Shown here: positions 52,835 through 62,403 of the stretch, in pieces | Position numbering within the stretch: the stretch's first letter is position 1 | How the letters are laid out: every line of letters starts with the position of its first letter | From: Bacillota bacterium | GTDB lineage: Bacteria; Bacillota; Clostridia; Tissierellales; MES13 | NCBI GenBank assembly: GCA_009711785.1 | Contig: VENA01000038.1 | Span: forward strand, 62,001 to 126,000 | DNA: 64,000 nt | Direction of reading: 5' to 3' | Notes under the pieces: model-generated | What the model saw: the letters and a program-made list of their open reading frames with translations, nothing else | Databases searched by the model: none | What the model was told of the DNA's origin: nothing | Translations under genes and position numbers: made by a program

Positions 52835-53446
52835 ATGAAAAAGAAAAGGAAAAAGACATTTAAAAATTCCTTTATAGAATGGAGTCTTTCATTAGGACTT
52901 GCTATAGTTATTGCTTTATTTATTAGAGGAAATGTATTTGCAGTATCACAGGTTAAAGAACACTCCATGGAAAATACTTTCTTTGAAGGAGAGAGGGTTA
53001 TTGAATTAAAGATAAACCCCTTTAGACTTAATCCTAAAAGGGGTGATGTTATTATATTACATAAGAAAAAAGAAAAAGATGATATATTTTCAAACACAAT
53101 AATAGAAGCAGAAGAGATAATTAATAATTTCTTCTTAAAAAAAATAGAAAAAAATCATTTAATAAAAAGGGTCATAGGAGTACCGGGAGATGTTATTGAT
53201 ATAAAAAATGGATACCTTTATTTAAATGGAGTTAAGAAAAAGGAAATGTATATCAAAGGTAAAACCTATGAAAATAATAGTTTTATAGATTTTCCAATAA
53301 AGGTACCTAAAAACTCTTATTTTGTAATGGGAGATAATAGAGAGATTAGTTTAGATAGTAGACAGTTAGGTTTTATATTAAATAAACAGATAGAAGGTAA
53401 AGTAATTTATAGAATCTGGCCTATTAATAAATTAAAATCATTTTAG
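52835..53446 (+). CDS. lepB: Signal peptidase I
   Basis: A 203-residue type I signal peptidase. It has one N-terminal membrane anchor (about residues 14-36), the catalytic serine in HSMENTF, and the catalytic lysine in LIKRVIGVPGD. Box E is GDNREISLDSR. It removes signal peptides from exported proteins at the outer face. It is somewhat longer than the shortest Gram-positive forms because of an insert around residues 80-105. The ATG at 52835 has GGAG at normal distance; an upstream ATG in the frame has no site. A terminator precedes it, and it is transcribed ahead of the pyr promoter. Confidence 0.94.
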   Translation: MKKKRKKTFKNSFIEWSLSLGLAIVIALFIRGNVFAVSQVKEHSMENTFFEGERVIELKINPFRLNPKRGDVIILHKKKEKDDIFSNTIIEAEEIINNFFLKKIEKNHLIKRVIGVPGDVIDIKNGYLYLNGVKKKEMYIKGKTYENNSFIDFPIKVPKNSYFVMGDNREISLDSRQLGFILNKQIEGKVIYRIWPINKLKSF

Positions 53447-53485
53447 TAAAGAAAAAATGTTTAAATGAAATAAAATACTTAAGTC

Positions 53486-53514
53486 TTGACAAAGACATAT
53501 ACTAGTAGTAAACT
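53486..53514 (+). promoter_or_regulatory. Sigma-A type promoter of the pyr operon
   Basis: TTGACA (53486-53491), a 17-base spacer and TAAACT (53509-53514). The transcript would begin near 53521, just before the first PyrR element, which fits a leader under attenuation control. Confidence 0.7.
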
Positions 53515-53530
53515 TTTTATAAAGATATAA

Positions 53531-53669
53531 TATCTTTAATCTGATCCAGAGAGGTCGGGAAGGTATTGTGGTTGGTAGTGCTTAAAGAGGAAGTACTATA
53601 TCTAAAAGCATATAAAAAATCACAAAATTAGACTTTAAACCTTCCCAAATCTATGGGAAGGTTTTTTTT
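53531..53669 (+). promoter_or_regulatory. PyrR-dependent transcription attenuator
   Basis: GATCCAGAGAGGTC (53543-53556) matches the PyrR-binding loop, a CAGAGA loop closed by GATC/GGTC. A lower stem forms from ATCTTT with GAAGGT. GGGAAGGT (53557-53564) can pair instead with ACCTTCCC at the left arm of the downstream terminator (53637-53664, AAACCTTCCC with GGGAAGGTTT, then eight Ts). The parts are those of a binding hairpin, antiterminator and terminator switch. UMP-bound PyrR would favour termination. No pyrR gene is in the window. Confidence 0.85.
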
Positions 53670-53730
53670 ATAACAAGTATATAAAACCTTTAATTGATAA
53701 AAAATATAATTGATTAAAGGGAAAATTAAA

Positions 53731-53774
53731 TAGCCTTTAATCTAGTCCAGAGAGGCTAAAAAGGAGGAATAAAT
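53731..53774 (+). promoter_or_regulatory. Second PyrR site overlapping the pyrB ribosome-binding site
   Basis: AGTCCAGAGAGGCT (53744-53757) is a second, near-consensus PyrR loop. CCTTT (53734-53738) can pair with AAAGG (53760-53764), which includes the start of the pyrB Shine-Dalgarno AAGGAGGA. No terminator follows, so binding would hide the ribosome-binding site rather than stop transcription. Confidence 0.7.
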
Positions 53775-54698
53775 ATGTTAAAAGGAAGACATCTTATTGA
53801 GCCTAAGGATTTTTCCTTAGAAGAGTTAGACGAAATATTTACATTAGCAGAAGAAATAATTGAAAATCCAAGGGATTACTTAGAAGTTTGTAAGGGTAAA
53901 TTACTAGGATCCTTATTTTATGAACCATCTACTAGAACTAGATTTAGTTTTGAAGCGGCGATGTTAAGGCTAGGAGGTCAAGTAGTTGGTTTTTCTGAAG
54001 CAGGCAGTTCTTCAGTATCTAAGGGAGAAAGCATTTCTGATACTATAAAAACAGTGGGCTGTTATACAGATATAGCTGTTATGAGACATCCTAAAGAAGG
54101 TGCACCTAAACTTGCTAGTAAAAATTCTGACATACCTGTTATTAATGCTGGTGATGGAGGTCATCAACATCCAACACAAACACTTACTGATTTATTAACT
54201 ATTAAAGCTTTAAAAAAAGACTTATCTAATCACACCATAGGCCTATGTGGTGACTTGATGTTTGGACGAACAGTTCATTCATTAGTAAAAGCAATGTCAA
54301 GATATGAAAATATTAAGTTCGTATTCATTTCCCCCCCTGAACTTAAAATTCCAGATTATATAAAAAATGAATTAAAAGATAATAACTATTATGAGACAAG
54401 TGATATAGAAGCTGCCATAGAGGATTTAGACATACTTTATATGACTAGAGTACAAAGAGAGAGATTCTTAAATGAAGAGGAATATTTAAGACTTAAAAAT
54501 AGTTATATTCTAAATAATGAAAAACTAAAAAATGCTAAAGAGGATATGATTATAATGCATCCACTACCTAGGGTTAATGAAATCCATACTGAGGTTGATA
54601 ATGATAAAAGGGCAGTTTATTTTAAACAGGCTAGATATGGAATGTTTGTAAGAATGGCATTAATAATGAAACTTTTGGGGGTAGATAAGAATGCTTAA
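53775..54698 (+). CDS. pyrB: Aspartate carbamoyltransferase catalytic subunit
   Basis: A 307-residue enzyme of standard length. The carbamoyl-phosphate motif is [12 protein letters not shown], and it also has [39 protein letters not shown], and the aspartate-binding HPLPRVNE near the end. It makes carbamoyl-aspartate, the first committed step of pyrimidine synthesis. AAGGAGG lies ahead of the ATG within a predicted PyrR-binding stem. It overlaps pyrI by eight bases, so the two subunits are probably made together. Confidence 0.97.
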   Translation: MLKGRHLIEPKDFSLEELDEIFTLAEEIIENPRDYLEVCKGKLLGSLFYEPSTRTRFSFEAAMLRLGGQVVGFSEAGSSSVSKGESISDTIKTVGCYTDIAVMRHPKEGAPKLASKNSDIPVINAGDGGHQHPTQTLTDLLTIKALKKDLSNHTIGLCGDLMFGRTVHSLVKAMSRYENIKFVFISPPELKIPDYIKNELKDNNYYETSDIEAAIEDLDILYMTRVQRERFLNEEEYLRLKNSYILNNEKLKNAKEDMIIMHPLPRVNEIHTEVDNDKRAVYFKQARYGMFVRMALIMKLLGVDKNA

Positions 54699-55113
54699 TA
54701 TAGATAGTATAAAAAAGGGAATAGTAATAGATCATATAAAAGCAGGTTGTGGTTATAAAATATTTAAAGAATTAAAACTACATAAGGCAGATTATACAGT
54801 AGCCCTTATAAAAAATGTTCCAAGTAAACAGTTAGGAAAAAAGGATTTAATAAAAATAGAAAATGAAATAGATTTAGATTTTAAAGTTTTAGGAATAATA
54901 GATCCTAATATAACTATAAATATCATAAAAAATGAAGAGATAATAGATAAAATAAATGTTAAGTTACCTAAAAAGGTAAAGGGAACACTGAAATGTAAAA
55001 ATCCAAGATGTGTAACTACAGTGGAGAATATAGAAGATGTGGAATTTACATTAGTAAATAGAGAAACAAAGGAATATAAGTGTGAATATTGTGATACAAA
55101 TACTTCCATCTAG
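54691..55113 (+). CDS. pyrI: Aspartate carbamoyltransferase regulatory subunit
   Basis: A 140-residue protein. The N-terminal nucleotide-binding domain begins [17 protein letters not shown]. The C-terminal zinc ribbon has four cysteines, in [10 protein letters not shown] and YKCEYCD. PyrI gives the enzyme CTP and ATP control. In firmicutes it is found in many clostridia but not in Bacillus, which supports the proposed taxonomic setting. It follows pyrB with overlap and precedes pyrC by nine bases. Confidence 0.96.
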   Translation: MLNIDSIKKGIVIDHIKAGCGYKIFKELKLHKADYTVALIKNVPSKQLGKKDLIKIENEIDLDFKVLGIIDPNITINIIKNEEIIDKINVKLPKKVKGTLKCKNPRCVTTVENIEDVEFTLVNRETKEYKCEYCDTNTSI

Positions 55114-55122
55114 GAGGGTAAT

Positions 55123-56277
55123 ATGAAACTTATTAAAGATGTACGTATTATAGATTATAAAAAGGATACCTATGGTCATGTATTAATAAGTGATGGTAAA
55201 ATAAGAAAAATATTTGAAAGTCTAGATAATGTAGAGTTATTAGATACTGAAATAATAGATGGAAAAGGATTATGTATTTTACCATCCTTTATAGATATGC
55301 ATACCCATTTAAGGGATCCAGGATTTGTTTATAAGGAGGATCTTAAAACAGGACAAAAGGCAGCATTAAAGGGTGGGTACACAACTCTTTGTACAATGGC
55401 AAATACAAAACCTGTTTGTGATAATGAAAAAACATTTAAATATATTTTAGATAAAAGTAAAGATTTAAATTTATGTGACATAATTCAAATTTCAGCATTA
55501 ACAAAAGGTCAATCGGGAAAAGAAATAGTTAATTTAGAGAGTTTACTTAAATTTACAAATCTTTTTTCAGATGATGGTCATACAATTTATGATGAAGAAA
55601 TTATGAAAGAGGCACTTAAACTATCTAAAAGGCATAATTTTAAAGTGCTAACCCATTGTCAGCCAGAATATGAAATAGTTGATAGGGATTTAAAATTATT
55701 AGAAAAAATAGGTGGGAATCTTCATATATGTCATATAAGCCTTAAAAAGACTATAGAAAAAATAAAAGAATATAAAGATAAGGGACATAAATTTACATGT
55801 GAGGTAACTCCCCATCATATTTTTAAAAGTAATATAGATTATAAAGTAAATCCAAGCTTTAGAAATAAAGAGGATAAGAAAGCTTTAATAGACGGGATTA
55901 AAAATGATTATATAGATGTTATAGCAACAGACCATGCACCCCATAGTAAAGAGGATAAACATAAAGGATCTCCTGGGATATCCTTAATAGAAATAGCTTT
56001 CTCAATGGCTTTAAAAATATTTAAAGAAAATAATATTAGCCTAAATAAACTAAGTAAATTACTAAGCTATAATCCAGCAAAGATACTAGGATTAAAATCA
56101 GGACTTATAAAAGAAGGATATACTGCTAATTTAGTTTTAGTTGATTTAGATGAAGAGTATAAAATAGATACATCTACTTTTCTATCAAAGGGAAAAAATA
56201 ATCCATTTAATAAAGAAGCAGTTAATGGAAGAGTAAAAATGACCATAAAAGAAGGAGAAATTCTTTATAGTCATTAG
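55123..56277 (+). CDS. pyrC: Dihydroorotase
   Basis: A 384-residue amidohydrolase. Metal ligands are in DMHTHLRDPG and EDLKTGQKAALKGGYTTL, with a His ligand in LTHCQPEY, HICHISL and the catalytic Asp in IATDHAPHS. It closes carbamoyl-aspartate to dihydroorotate. The sequence DDGHTIYDEEIM in the central part is in the place of the usual lysine-containing loop (a single-zinc or shifted site is possible). AGGAGGGTAAT precedes the ATG. It is third in the operon. Confidence 0.95.
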   Translation: MKLIKDVRIIDYKKDTYGHVLISDGKIRKIFESLDNVELLDTEIIDGKGLCILPSFIDMHTHLRDPGFVYKEDLKTGQKAALKGGYTTLCTMANTKPVCDNEKTFKYILDKSKDLNLCDIIQISALTKGQSGKEIVNLESLLKFTNLFSDDGHTIYDEEIMKEALKLSKRHNFKVLTHCQPEYEIVDRDLKLLEKIGGNLHICHISLKKTIEKIKEYKDKGHKFTCEVTPHHIFKSNIDYKVNPSFRNKEDKKALIDGIKNDYIDVIATDHAPHSKEDKHKGSPGISLIEIAFSMALKIFKENNISLNKLSKLLSYNPAKILGLKSGLIKEGYTANLVLVDLDEEYKIDTSTFLSKGKNNPFNKEAVNGRVKMTIKEGEILYSH

Positions 56278-56301
56278 TCTAAAATTGAAAGGATGTTGTT
56301 G

Positions 56302-57159
56302 ATGATTATAGATAGATTATATAAAGAGGCTAAGGAAAACGGACCTATATGTGTAGGATTAGATACAAGATTAGAATATTTACCTGAATATCTATTAAAT
56401 AAAGATATAAGTAATGAAGAAAAATTATTTGAATTTAATAAAAAGATAATAGATAAAACTTATGATTTAGTAGCATGTTATAAAGTTCAAATAGCATGTT
56501 ATGAAGCTTTAGGGTTAGAGGGATTAAAGGCGTATCAAAGAACTTTAAAATATATTAGAAATAAAGGAAAGATAGTTATAGCAGACATAAAAAGAGGTGA
56601 CATTTCATCAACGGCAGAAATGTATGCTAAGGCTCATTTTGAAGGGGATTTTGAAGCTGATTTTATAACTGTAAATCCTTATATGGGTAAAGATGCAATA
56701 AGCCCTTATTATAAATATTTAAAGACTAACAAAAAGGGAATGTTTGTCTTAATGAGAACCTCAAATAAAAGCTCAGAGGACTTTCAAGAATTAGAAGTAG
56801 GAAATGAGCCACTATATATGGAAGTTTCAAAAAAGATAGATGAGTGGGGTAAAGACTTTCTAGGAGAAAGTGGATTTAGCCTAGTAGGAGGAGTAGTAGG
56901 ATTAACGTATCCAGAGGAGTTTTTAAAAATTAAAAATAAATGTAAAAATACTTTCTTTTTAATACCAGGTTATGGTGCTCAAGGTGGCACAGGAAAGGAT
57001 GTAGCCAGAATACTTAAAGAAAAAATATGTGCTGTGGTAAATTCTTCAAGGGGAATTATAAAAGCCCATAAAGGAATAAAGGAAGATAAAGATTTTAACG
57101 AAGTATCTAGACAGAAGGTTCTAGAGATGAAGGAGGACATTTTACAGTGGCTAAGATAA
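56302..57159 (+). CDS. pyrF: Orotidine 5'-phosphate decarboxylase
   Basis: A 285-residue, long-type (archaeal/clostridial group 2) decarboxylase. It has CVGLDTRLEYLP near the start, the catalytic IADIKRGDISSTAEMY and later VVNSSRGIIKAHK for phosphate binding. It converts OMP to UMP, the end product that PyrR senses. I chose the ATG at 56302, nine bases after GAAAGG; the ATG at 56293 abuts that site. It overlaps pyrK by 13 bases. Confidence 0.95.
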   Translation: MIIDRLYKEAKENGPICVGLDTRLEYLPEYLLNKDISNEEKLFEFNKKIIDKTYDLVACYKVQIACYEALGLEGLKAYQRTLKYIRNKGKIVIADIKRGDISSTAEMYAKAHFEGDFEADFITVNPYMGKDAISPYYKYLKTNKKGMFVLMRTSNKSSEDFQELEVGNEPLYMEVSKKIDEWGKDFLGESGFSLVGGVVGLTYPEEFLKIKNKCKNTFFLIPGYGAQGGTGKDVARILKEKICAVVNSSRGIIKAHKGIKEDKDFNEVSRQKVLEMKEDILQWLR

Positions 57160-57851
57160 TTTCAAATAAGTATTTAGGCCAAGATATACATGTAATGAAG
57201 ATAGAGGGTAATTTTAAAGGTGAAATGGGACAATTTTACATGGTAAGATCATGGGATAATTACCCAGTTCTATCAAGACCTTTAAGTATCCATGACATAG
57301 ATGATGAAGGAATAAGCTTTTTATATAGAGTAGTAGGGGATGGTACTAAAAACTTTAGTAAGCTAGAAGCAAATGATGAAATTAAACTAGAAGGCCCTTA
57401 TGGTAATGGGTTTCCTAAAGTGGAAGGAAAGGTTTTATTAGTTGGTGGAGGAATGGGAGTAGCACCACTTTATCTTGCAGCTAAGAGAGTTAGTAAGTTA
57501 GAAGATGTTGAAAAACTTGATGTTTTTATGGGCTTTAGAGAAAAGGAAATGTTAAAGGGTGAGTATGAAAAATATGCAGATAATGTCCATATAAATGTTG
57601 GTGGTATTATTACTGAGGATGTAGATGTAGATAAATACGACTATATATTTACCTGTGGTCCTGAGATAATGATGGAAAAGTTAGTGAAAATGGCAGAAGG
57701 TAAAGATACTAAAGTTTATGTATCTATAGAAAAAAGAATGGCCTGCGGTATAGGAGCATGCCTTGTATGTACTTGTAAAACTAAAGATGGAAATAAAAAA
57801 ACATGTAAGGATGGTCCTGTGTTTTTAGGAGAGGATGTTTTTTATGAGTAA
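57147..57851 (+). CDS. pyrK: Dihydroorotate dehydrogenase electron-transfer subunit
   Basis: A 234-residue iron-sulfur flavoprotein. It has FAD-binding [17 protein letters not shown]-binding [16 protein letters not shown], and a C-terminal 2Fe-2S site with four cysteines ([15 protein letters not shown] then [10 protein letters not shown]). It lets PyrD use NAD. The GTG start at 57147 follows GGAGG by about ten bases and lies inside pyrF. It overlaps pyrD by eight bases. Confidence 0.96.
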   Translation: MAKIISNKYLGQDIHVMKIEGNFKGEMGQFYMVRSWDNYPVLSRPLSIHDIDDEGISFLYRVVGDGTKNFSKLEANDEIKLEGPYGNGFPKVEGKVLLVGGGMGVAPLYLAAKRVSKLEDVEKLDVFMGFREKEMLKGEYEKYADNVHINVGGIITEDVDVDKYDYIFTCGPEIMMEKLVKMAEGKDTKVYVSIEKRMACGIGACLVCTCKTKDGNKKTCKDGPVFLGEDVFYE

Positions 57852-58746
57852 TTTAGAGGTTAAATTTAAGGATATAAAATTTAAAAATCCTGTAATAATG
57901 GCTTCTGGAACCTTTGGTTTTGGAAGGGAATATAATGAAATTTATAATATAGAAAAACTCGGTGGAATAAGTACAAAGGGACTTACAATAAATAAAAAGA
58001 GTGGAAATGATGGAATAAGGATTTGGGAAACATCCTCAGGAATTATGAATAGTGTTGGCCTTGAAAATCCAGGTGTCAAAGGTTTTATAGAAAAAGATAT
58101 GAAGTTTTTAAATGATTTAGACTTAGTAACTATAGTAAATATAGGCGGAGCAACACTTCAAGATTATATCGATGCTGTAAACCTTATATCAAAGGAAAAT
58201 GTAGATATTATTGAGCTTAATATATCATGTCCTAATGTGAAGGCTGGAGGAATGGCCTTTGGTATAGAAAAAGAGAGTGCTAGAAAAATTGTTAAAATAA
58301 TAAGAAAAACAACTTCTCTTCCATTGGTAGTAAAACTTTCACCAAATGCTAGAAACATAGTTGAGACAGCAAAGGTTTGTGAAGAAGAAGGGGCTGATGG
58401 AGTATCTTTAGTAAATACTTTTAAAGCGATGGCTATAGATATTAATAAAAGGAAAAATATATTTAATAACACATATGCAGGACTTTCAGGACCAGCAATA
58501 AAGCCTATAGCTTTAAGAATGGTTCATGAGGTTTCTAAGGCTGTTAATATTCCTGTAATGGGTATGGGTGGAATAACTACTTATAAAGACGCTTTAGAGT
58601 TTATCATGGCAGGAGCAACCTGTATACATGTTGGTACGGCAAATTTCATAAATCCTAAGATAGGATTAGAAATTATTAAAGGTATAGATGAATATATGAA
58701 AAAAGAAAATATAAAATCCTTAGATGAAATTAGGGGAATAATTTAG
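57844..58746 (+). CDS. pyrD: NAD-dependent dihydroorotate dehydrogenase, catalytic subunit
   Basis: A 300-residue class 1B dehydrogenase. It has [13 protein letters not shown], the active-site loop [15 protein letters not shown] with the catalytic cysteine, [15 protein letters not shown] and the FMN phosphate site [17 protein letters not shown]. It oxidises dihydroorotate to orotate with PyrK. The ATG at 57844 has GGAGAGG ahead; the frame begins three codons earlier. It precedes pyrE by 11 bases. Confidence 0.96.
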   Translation: MSNLEVKFKDIKFKNPVIMASGTFGFGREYNEIYNIEKLGGISTKGLTINKKSGNDGIRIWETSSGIMNSVGLENPGVKGFIEKDMKFLNDLDLVTIVNIGGATLQDYIDAVNLISKENVDIIELNISCPNVKAGGMAFGIEKESARKIVKIIRKTTSLPLVVKLSPNARNIVETAKVCEEEGADGVSLVNTFKAMAIDINKRKNIFNNTYAGLSGPAIKPIALRMVHEVSKAVNIPVMGMGGITTYKDALEFIMAGATCIHVGTANFINPKIGLEIIKGIDEYMKKENIKSLDEIRGII

Positions 58747-58757
58747 GAGGGTAATAA

Positions 58758-59327
58758 ATGAGTGAGAAAATTATAGATATATTTAAAGCATCAGGAGCAT
58801 TATTAGAAGGACATTTCATGTTGTCTTCAGGAAAACATAGTAATAGATATGTTCAGTGCGCTAAGGTTTTAAGATTTTCAGATTATGCAGAGGAAGTTTT
58901 AAGTGTAGTTGTTAATAAAGTAAAGGATTTAGATATTGATTTATTAGTAGGACCAGCAATGGGGGGAGTTGTTGTATCCTATGAGATGGGAAGACAACTT
59001 AAAAAGGAAGCAATATTTGCTGAAAGAAAGAATAAAGAATTAAAGATAAGAAGAGGATTTGAAATAAAGAAAGGTCAAAGGGTACTTATAACAGAGGATG
59101 TTGTAACAACAGGGAAATCAACTTTAGAGACAAAAGAACTTATTGAAAGCTTAGGAGGAATTGTTTTAGGAGTTGCTTGTATTGTAGATAGAACTGGAGG
59201 AAATATAGATTTAGGTATGCCTATATATAGTACAATAGAACTTGATATTAAGACATATGAAAAGGATAATTGTCCTTTATGTAAAGATGAAATACCAGTT
59301 GTAAAACCAGGAAGCAGACACAAGTAA
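58758..59327 (+). CDS. pyrE: Orotate phosphoribosyltransferase
   Basis: A 189-residue enzyme. It has the PRPP-binding motif [34 protein letters not shown], and the N-terminal hood [20 protein letters not shown]. It forms OMP from orotate. It is the last gene of the operon and is preceded by AGGAGGGT. Two hairpins follow immediately. Confidence 0.96.
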   Translation: MSEKIIDIFKASGALLEGHFMLSSGKHSNRYVQCAKVLRFSDYAEEVLSVVVNKVKDLDIDLLVGPAMGGVVVSYEMGRQLKKEAIFAERKNKELKIRRGFEIKKGQRVLITEDVVTTGKSTLETKELIESLGGIVLGVACIVDRTGGNIDLGMPIYSTIELDIKTYEKDNCPLCKDEIPVVKPGSRHK

Positions 59328-59328
59328 A

Positions 59329-59398
59329 GTTCCCATTTTTAAAAACCCTTCTTTAAATGGGAACAACTTTTAATAGGACGGCTTGGCCGTCCTATTAA
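59329..59398. terminator. Double hairpin at the end of the pyr operon
   Basis: First GTTCCCATTT with AAATGGGAAC (59329-59364), then a separate 13-bp perfect stem, TTAATAGGACGGC with GCCGTCCTATTAA, around TTG (59370-59398). The second sits directly against the stop of the convergent acetyltransferase gene and can serve both strands. T-runs are weak, so the strong GC core probably carries the effect. Confidence 0.8.
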
Positions 59399-59399
59399 T

Positions 59400-59933
59400 T
59401 TACCATTCTTTTTTTAACTTACCATATACAACATGGTCAATATATTTTCCATTAAGAAATTGATTATCCCTAATAATGCCTTCTTTTTTAAATCCTAGTT
59501 TTTCTGGTATAGCTATACTTTTTTTATTATCTAGAGCACAATTTATTTCTATTTTATTTAAATCAAATTCACTAAATAAATAATCTATTAAAACTTTACA
59601 TGATTTAGTTATAATACCTTTACCTTGATGATTTTCTATTAGCCAATAACCTATTTCGGAACTATTTTTTTCAGCATTAATATCATGTCCAATTATGCCT
59701 ACTAACTTATTTTTATACCATATACATAAATGAAATCCTTTATCTGATGCGAACTGTTCACGGGATTCTTCTATGAAATTTAATACATCATCTTTCTTTT
59801 TTATATTCTTAACCCATGAAAGATACCTTTTCAGATGATTTCTATTTTGATTGATTATAAAATAAAGTTTATCAGAATCATTAAAATCTAAAAGCCTTAA
59901 ATTTATGTTTTTATCAACATTTAAATATACCAT
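59400..59933 (-). CDS. GNAT-family acetyltransferase (RimJ/RimL-like)
   Basis: A 177-residue protein. The start is YLNVDKNINLRLLDFNDSDKL. The acetyl-CoA loop is IENHQGKGIITKSCK, preceded by SSEIGYWL. NKIEINCALDNKKSIAIPEKLGF follows, typical of the RimL/SpeG group that acetylates protein N-termini or small amines. AAAGGAGG precedes the ATG. Convergent with the pyr operon; the substrate is unknown. Confidence 0.88.
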   Translation of the reverse strand: MVYLNVDKNINLRLLDFNDSDKLYFIINQNRNHLKRYLSWVKNIKKKDDVLNFIEESREQFASDKGFHLCIWYKNKLVGIIGHDINAEKNSSEIGYWLIENHQGKGIITKSCKVLIDYLFSEFDLNKIEINCALDNKKSIAIPEKLGFKKEGIIRDNQFLNGKYIDHVVYGKLKKEW

Positions 59934-59956
59934 AGAACCTCCTTTAATTATATAAA

Positions 59957-60256
59957 CTATTGTATAACTCCACCTATACCATTTTTATAATTTACTTTCC
60001 CATAGGCACCATTAAAAGTTAATTGAGAAGGTAAATGACCTAAATCAATATCGTATATAGGAATGTTTAAATCCTTTAATACATTTATGTAATTAAGATC
60101 CTCAACTTAGGAGAGGTGCTTACTAATTTATTTATGTTTTCAACTGATTTATGTTCAATAACATTATAGCCTAACATAGCTAAATTTTTAATAGCATTAT
60201 TATTTCTATTGTATCACCTTTTTTAATTTCACTGGAGATCTAATTAAATCTGTCAC
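59957..60256 (-). pseudogene. Remnant of an S66 (LD-carboxypeptidase/MccF-like) peptidase gene
   Basis: On the minus strand the pieces read PVKLKKGDTIEI, NAIKNLAMLGYNVIEHKSVE and, in another frame, VLKDLNIPIYDIDLGHLPSQ followed by FNGAYGKV and a stop. These match the start (KKGDTI, then a GFxV-type strand) and the end (the D-x-G-H-x-P active-site region) of S66 peptidases. The catalytic serine part between them is missing, and at least two frameshifts occur. About 300 of the expected ~900 bases remain, so it is an internally deleted relic. Confidence 0.6.
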
Positions 60257-60435
60257 GTATATTTAATATTAAAGGTTATATTAATACTTAGTATGAATCA
60301 AACTTTTTACTGAAGGTCTTATTAAACAAATATTGAATGAATATATAATAACAATTTTAGGGTAAAGTAATGAGATTAACTTATAGGCCATGGGTTAGAA
60401 GGCATCTTTAGAATACGAAATAAAGAGGTGAGTAT
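60257..60435. other. Intergenic gap before the radical SAM gene
   Basis: No frame or repeat stands out. It should contain the promoter of the downstream gene. The first half may be further remains of the region of the decayed peptidase gene. Confidence 0.4.
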
Positions 60436-61317
60436 ATGGAATATATTAATGCAAAAAATATCGTATCAAGTAATGGGTATTTTGGATGGTTTGGAAATAA
60501 GTATAATATGAATATCTATAGAGGTTGCAGCCATGGTTGTATTTATTGTGATTCAAGGAGTAGCTGTTATCAAATTAAGGATTTTGATAAAATAAAGGCT
60601 AAAAATAAAGCAATATCCATAATAGAAAAGGAATTAAAAATAAAAAGAAAAACAGGCATTATAGGTACAGGAGCTATGAGTGATCCTTATAATCCTTATG
60701 AAAGAAAATATGAACTTACTAAAAAGTCTTTAAACCTTGTTAATAGATATAAATTTGGAATTAATATAACAACTAAAAGTGATTTAGTTACTAGGGATAT
60801 AAATGTTTTCAAAAAAATAAATATACACTCACCAGTCCTAATAGGTATTACAATTACTGCTAATAATGATTATATATCTAAAAAAATAGAACCCTATGCC
60901 CCTTTATCTTCTCATAGATTTAAAGCTATAAAAACTTTATCTGAAAATGGAATATATGTAGGTATTGTTATGACTCCTATACTTCCCTTTATTACGGATA
61001 CTAAAGAAAATATATACTCTTTAGTAAAAAAGGCAAAGGAATGTAAAGCTAAATTTATCTATCCTTACTTTGGAGTAACTTTAAGAAGAGGTCAAAGGGA
61101 ATATTTCTATCTTAAATTAGATAAATACTTTCCAGAGATGAAAGAAAAATACAAAAAAACCTATGGTTATAGGTATGAATGCGATTCTTTAAAGAAGGAT
61201 GAATTAGGGAATTTTTTTGTTAGTCTGTGTGAAAAATATGATATTAAATATAAAATGGATGATATTATCAAAGAAGCCAAAAATAATATAAAAACTAAAC
61301 AACTATCATTATTTTAG
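60436..61317 (+). CDS. Radical SAM protein (spore-photoproduct-lyase-like branch)
   Basis: A 293-residue protein with the 4Fe-4S-binding motif RGCSHGCIYCDSRSSC (CxxxCxxC) at about residues 31-44. The following GTGAMSDPYNPYE and SDLVTRDINVFK are shared by the SplB/Rv2578c-like group. These are related to spore photoproduct lyase but are usually of unknown substrate. AGAGGTGAGT precedes the ATG. No spore or DNA repair gene is adjacent. I call the fold with confidence, the function not at all. Confidence 0.88.
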   Translation: MEYINAKNIVSSNGYFGWFGNKYNMNIYRGCSHGCIYCDSRSSCYQIKDFDKIKAKNKAISIIEKELKIKRKTGIIGTGAMSDPYNPYERKYELTKKSLNLVNRYKFGINITTKSDLVTRDINVFKKINIHSPVLIGITITANNDYISKKIEPYAPLSSHRFKAIKTLSENGIYVGIVMTPILPFITDTKENIYSLVKKAKECKAKFIYPYFGVTLRRGQREYFYLKLDKYFPEMKEKYKKTYGYRYECDSLKKDELGNFFVSLCEKYDIKYKMDDIIKEAKNNIKTKQLSLF

Positions 61318-61337
61318 ATATGTTAAATCAAATAAGC

Positions 61338-61369
61338 AAATGCTGACAACATACTGTCAGCATTTTAGT
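61338..61369 (+). terminator. Terminator after the radical SAM gene
   Basis: AAATGCTGACA pairs perfectly with TGTCAGCATTT around a six-base loop and continues into T-rich sequence. It lies 20 bases after the stop and can serve the convergent activator gene as well. Confidence 0.85.
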
Positions 61370-61400
61370 AACTTATAAAATATTTCTATCTTTCTTAGAT

Positions 61401-62174
61401 TTATTTTAATTTATCAAATTTATTCCATCCAATAATAGCAGCTCCTAAGGCTCCTGCTAATTGTGCATGGGGGGATGTATAAATATCTCTTTTTAATTTT
61501 TCACTTAATGTATCTTTTGTAACTTCACTTTTAGCAAGTCCACCAGTAAATAATATATCATCAGTAATATTTAATTTACCTACTAAAGCGGTTGTTCTCT
61601 TTGCTATGGAATGTATTATACCTGAAGCTATAGATTCCTTAGAAGCATCCTTAGCAAGTAAACTAATAACTTCTGATTCAGCGAAAACAGTACACATACT
61701 ACTTATCGTTTCAGGTTTTTCATTTCTAGAAAGATTATCAAGTTCACTTATATCAGTTCCAAGTAAATTAACCATAACTTCTAAAAATCTTCCGGTGCCT
61801 GCTGCACATTTATCATTCATTAAAAAGTCTGTAACATTACCTAAATTATCTATATTAATAACTTTACTATCCTGACCGCCTATATCAATAATTGTTCTTA
61901 CATTTTCATTTAGGTAATTAGCACCCTTTCCATGGCATGTTATTTCCGTTATAGTTTTATCTGCAAAAGGAATAGCTATCCTTCCATAGCCTGTTGCAAC
62001 CACAACTATATCTTCCTTTTTAGCATTTGTATTTTTTAATAATATATCTAAAACTTTCTTTGATGATTCCTTAGGGCTCCAGCCTGTTGGGATTGTAATA
62101 TGATCAATTATCCTGCCGTTAAATATTACACCTTTAGTTGCTACGGAACCAGTATCTATACCTATAGAATACAT
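61401..62174 (-). CDS. Acyl-CoA dehydratase activator (HgdC/BadF family)
   Basis: A 257-residue ASKHA-fold ATPase. It has SIGIDTGSVATKG at the phosphate-binding strand, IIDIGGQDSKVI, and cysteines in MNDKCAAGTGRFLEV and SSMCTVFAESEV that bind the 4Fe-4S cluster between two subunits. Such proteins give a low-potential electron to 2-hydroxyacyl-CoA or benzoyl-CoA dehydratase/reductase. No dehydratase genes (HgdAB type) are next to it. The start at 62174 is preceded by AGGAGGTTATTT; the longer frame has no site. Confidence 0.93.
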   Translation of the reverse strand: MYSIGIDTGSVATKGVIFNGRIIDHITIPTGWSPKESSKKVLDILLKNTNAKKEDIVVVATGYGRIAIPFADKTITEITCHGKGANYLNENVRTIIDIGGQDSKVINIDNLGNVTDFLMNDKCAAGTGRFLEVMVNLLGTDISELDNLSRNEKPETISSMCTVFAESEVISLLAKDASKESIASGIIHSIAKRTTALVGKLNITDDILFTGGLAKSEVTKDTLSEKLKRDIYTSPHAQLAGALGAAIIGWNKFDKLK

Positions 62175-62403
62175 AAATAACCTCCTAGAGTACTTCAATA
62201 AAATTTAGTTTTTTAGTTATTTTTATTTTAAGCTTTTAAGTTAAAAATGTTAAATAGATATAATAAATGACTATTTAAAATGATATAGGTTTTATCTATA
62301 AAGCATGTTTTAAAGGTATTAAATAATTTATTTTTTTTTATACAGTAACATTTATTGATAAAAAGGTATAAAATATAATAACAAATTCTAGGGAGAGAAA
62401 TTT

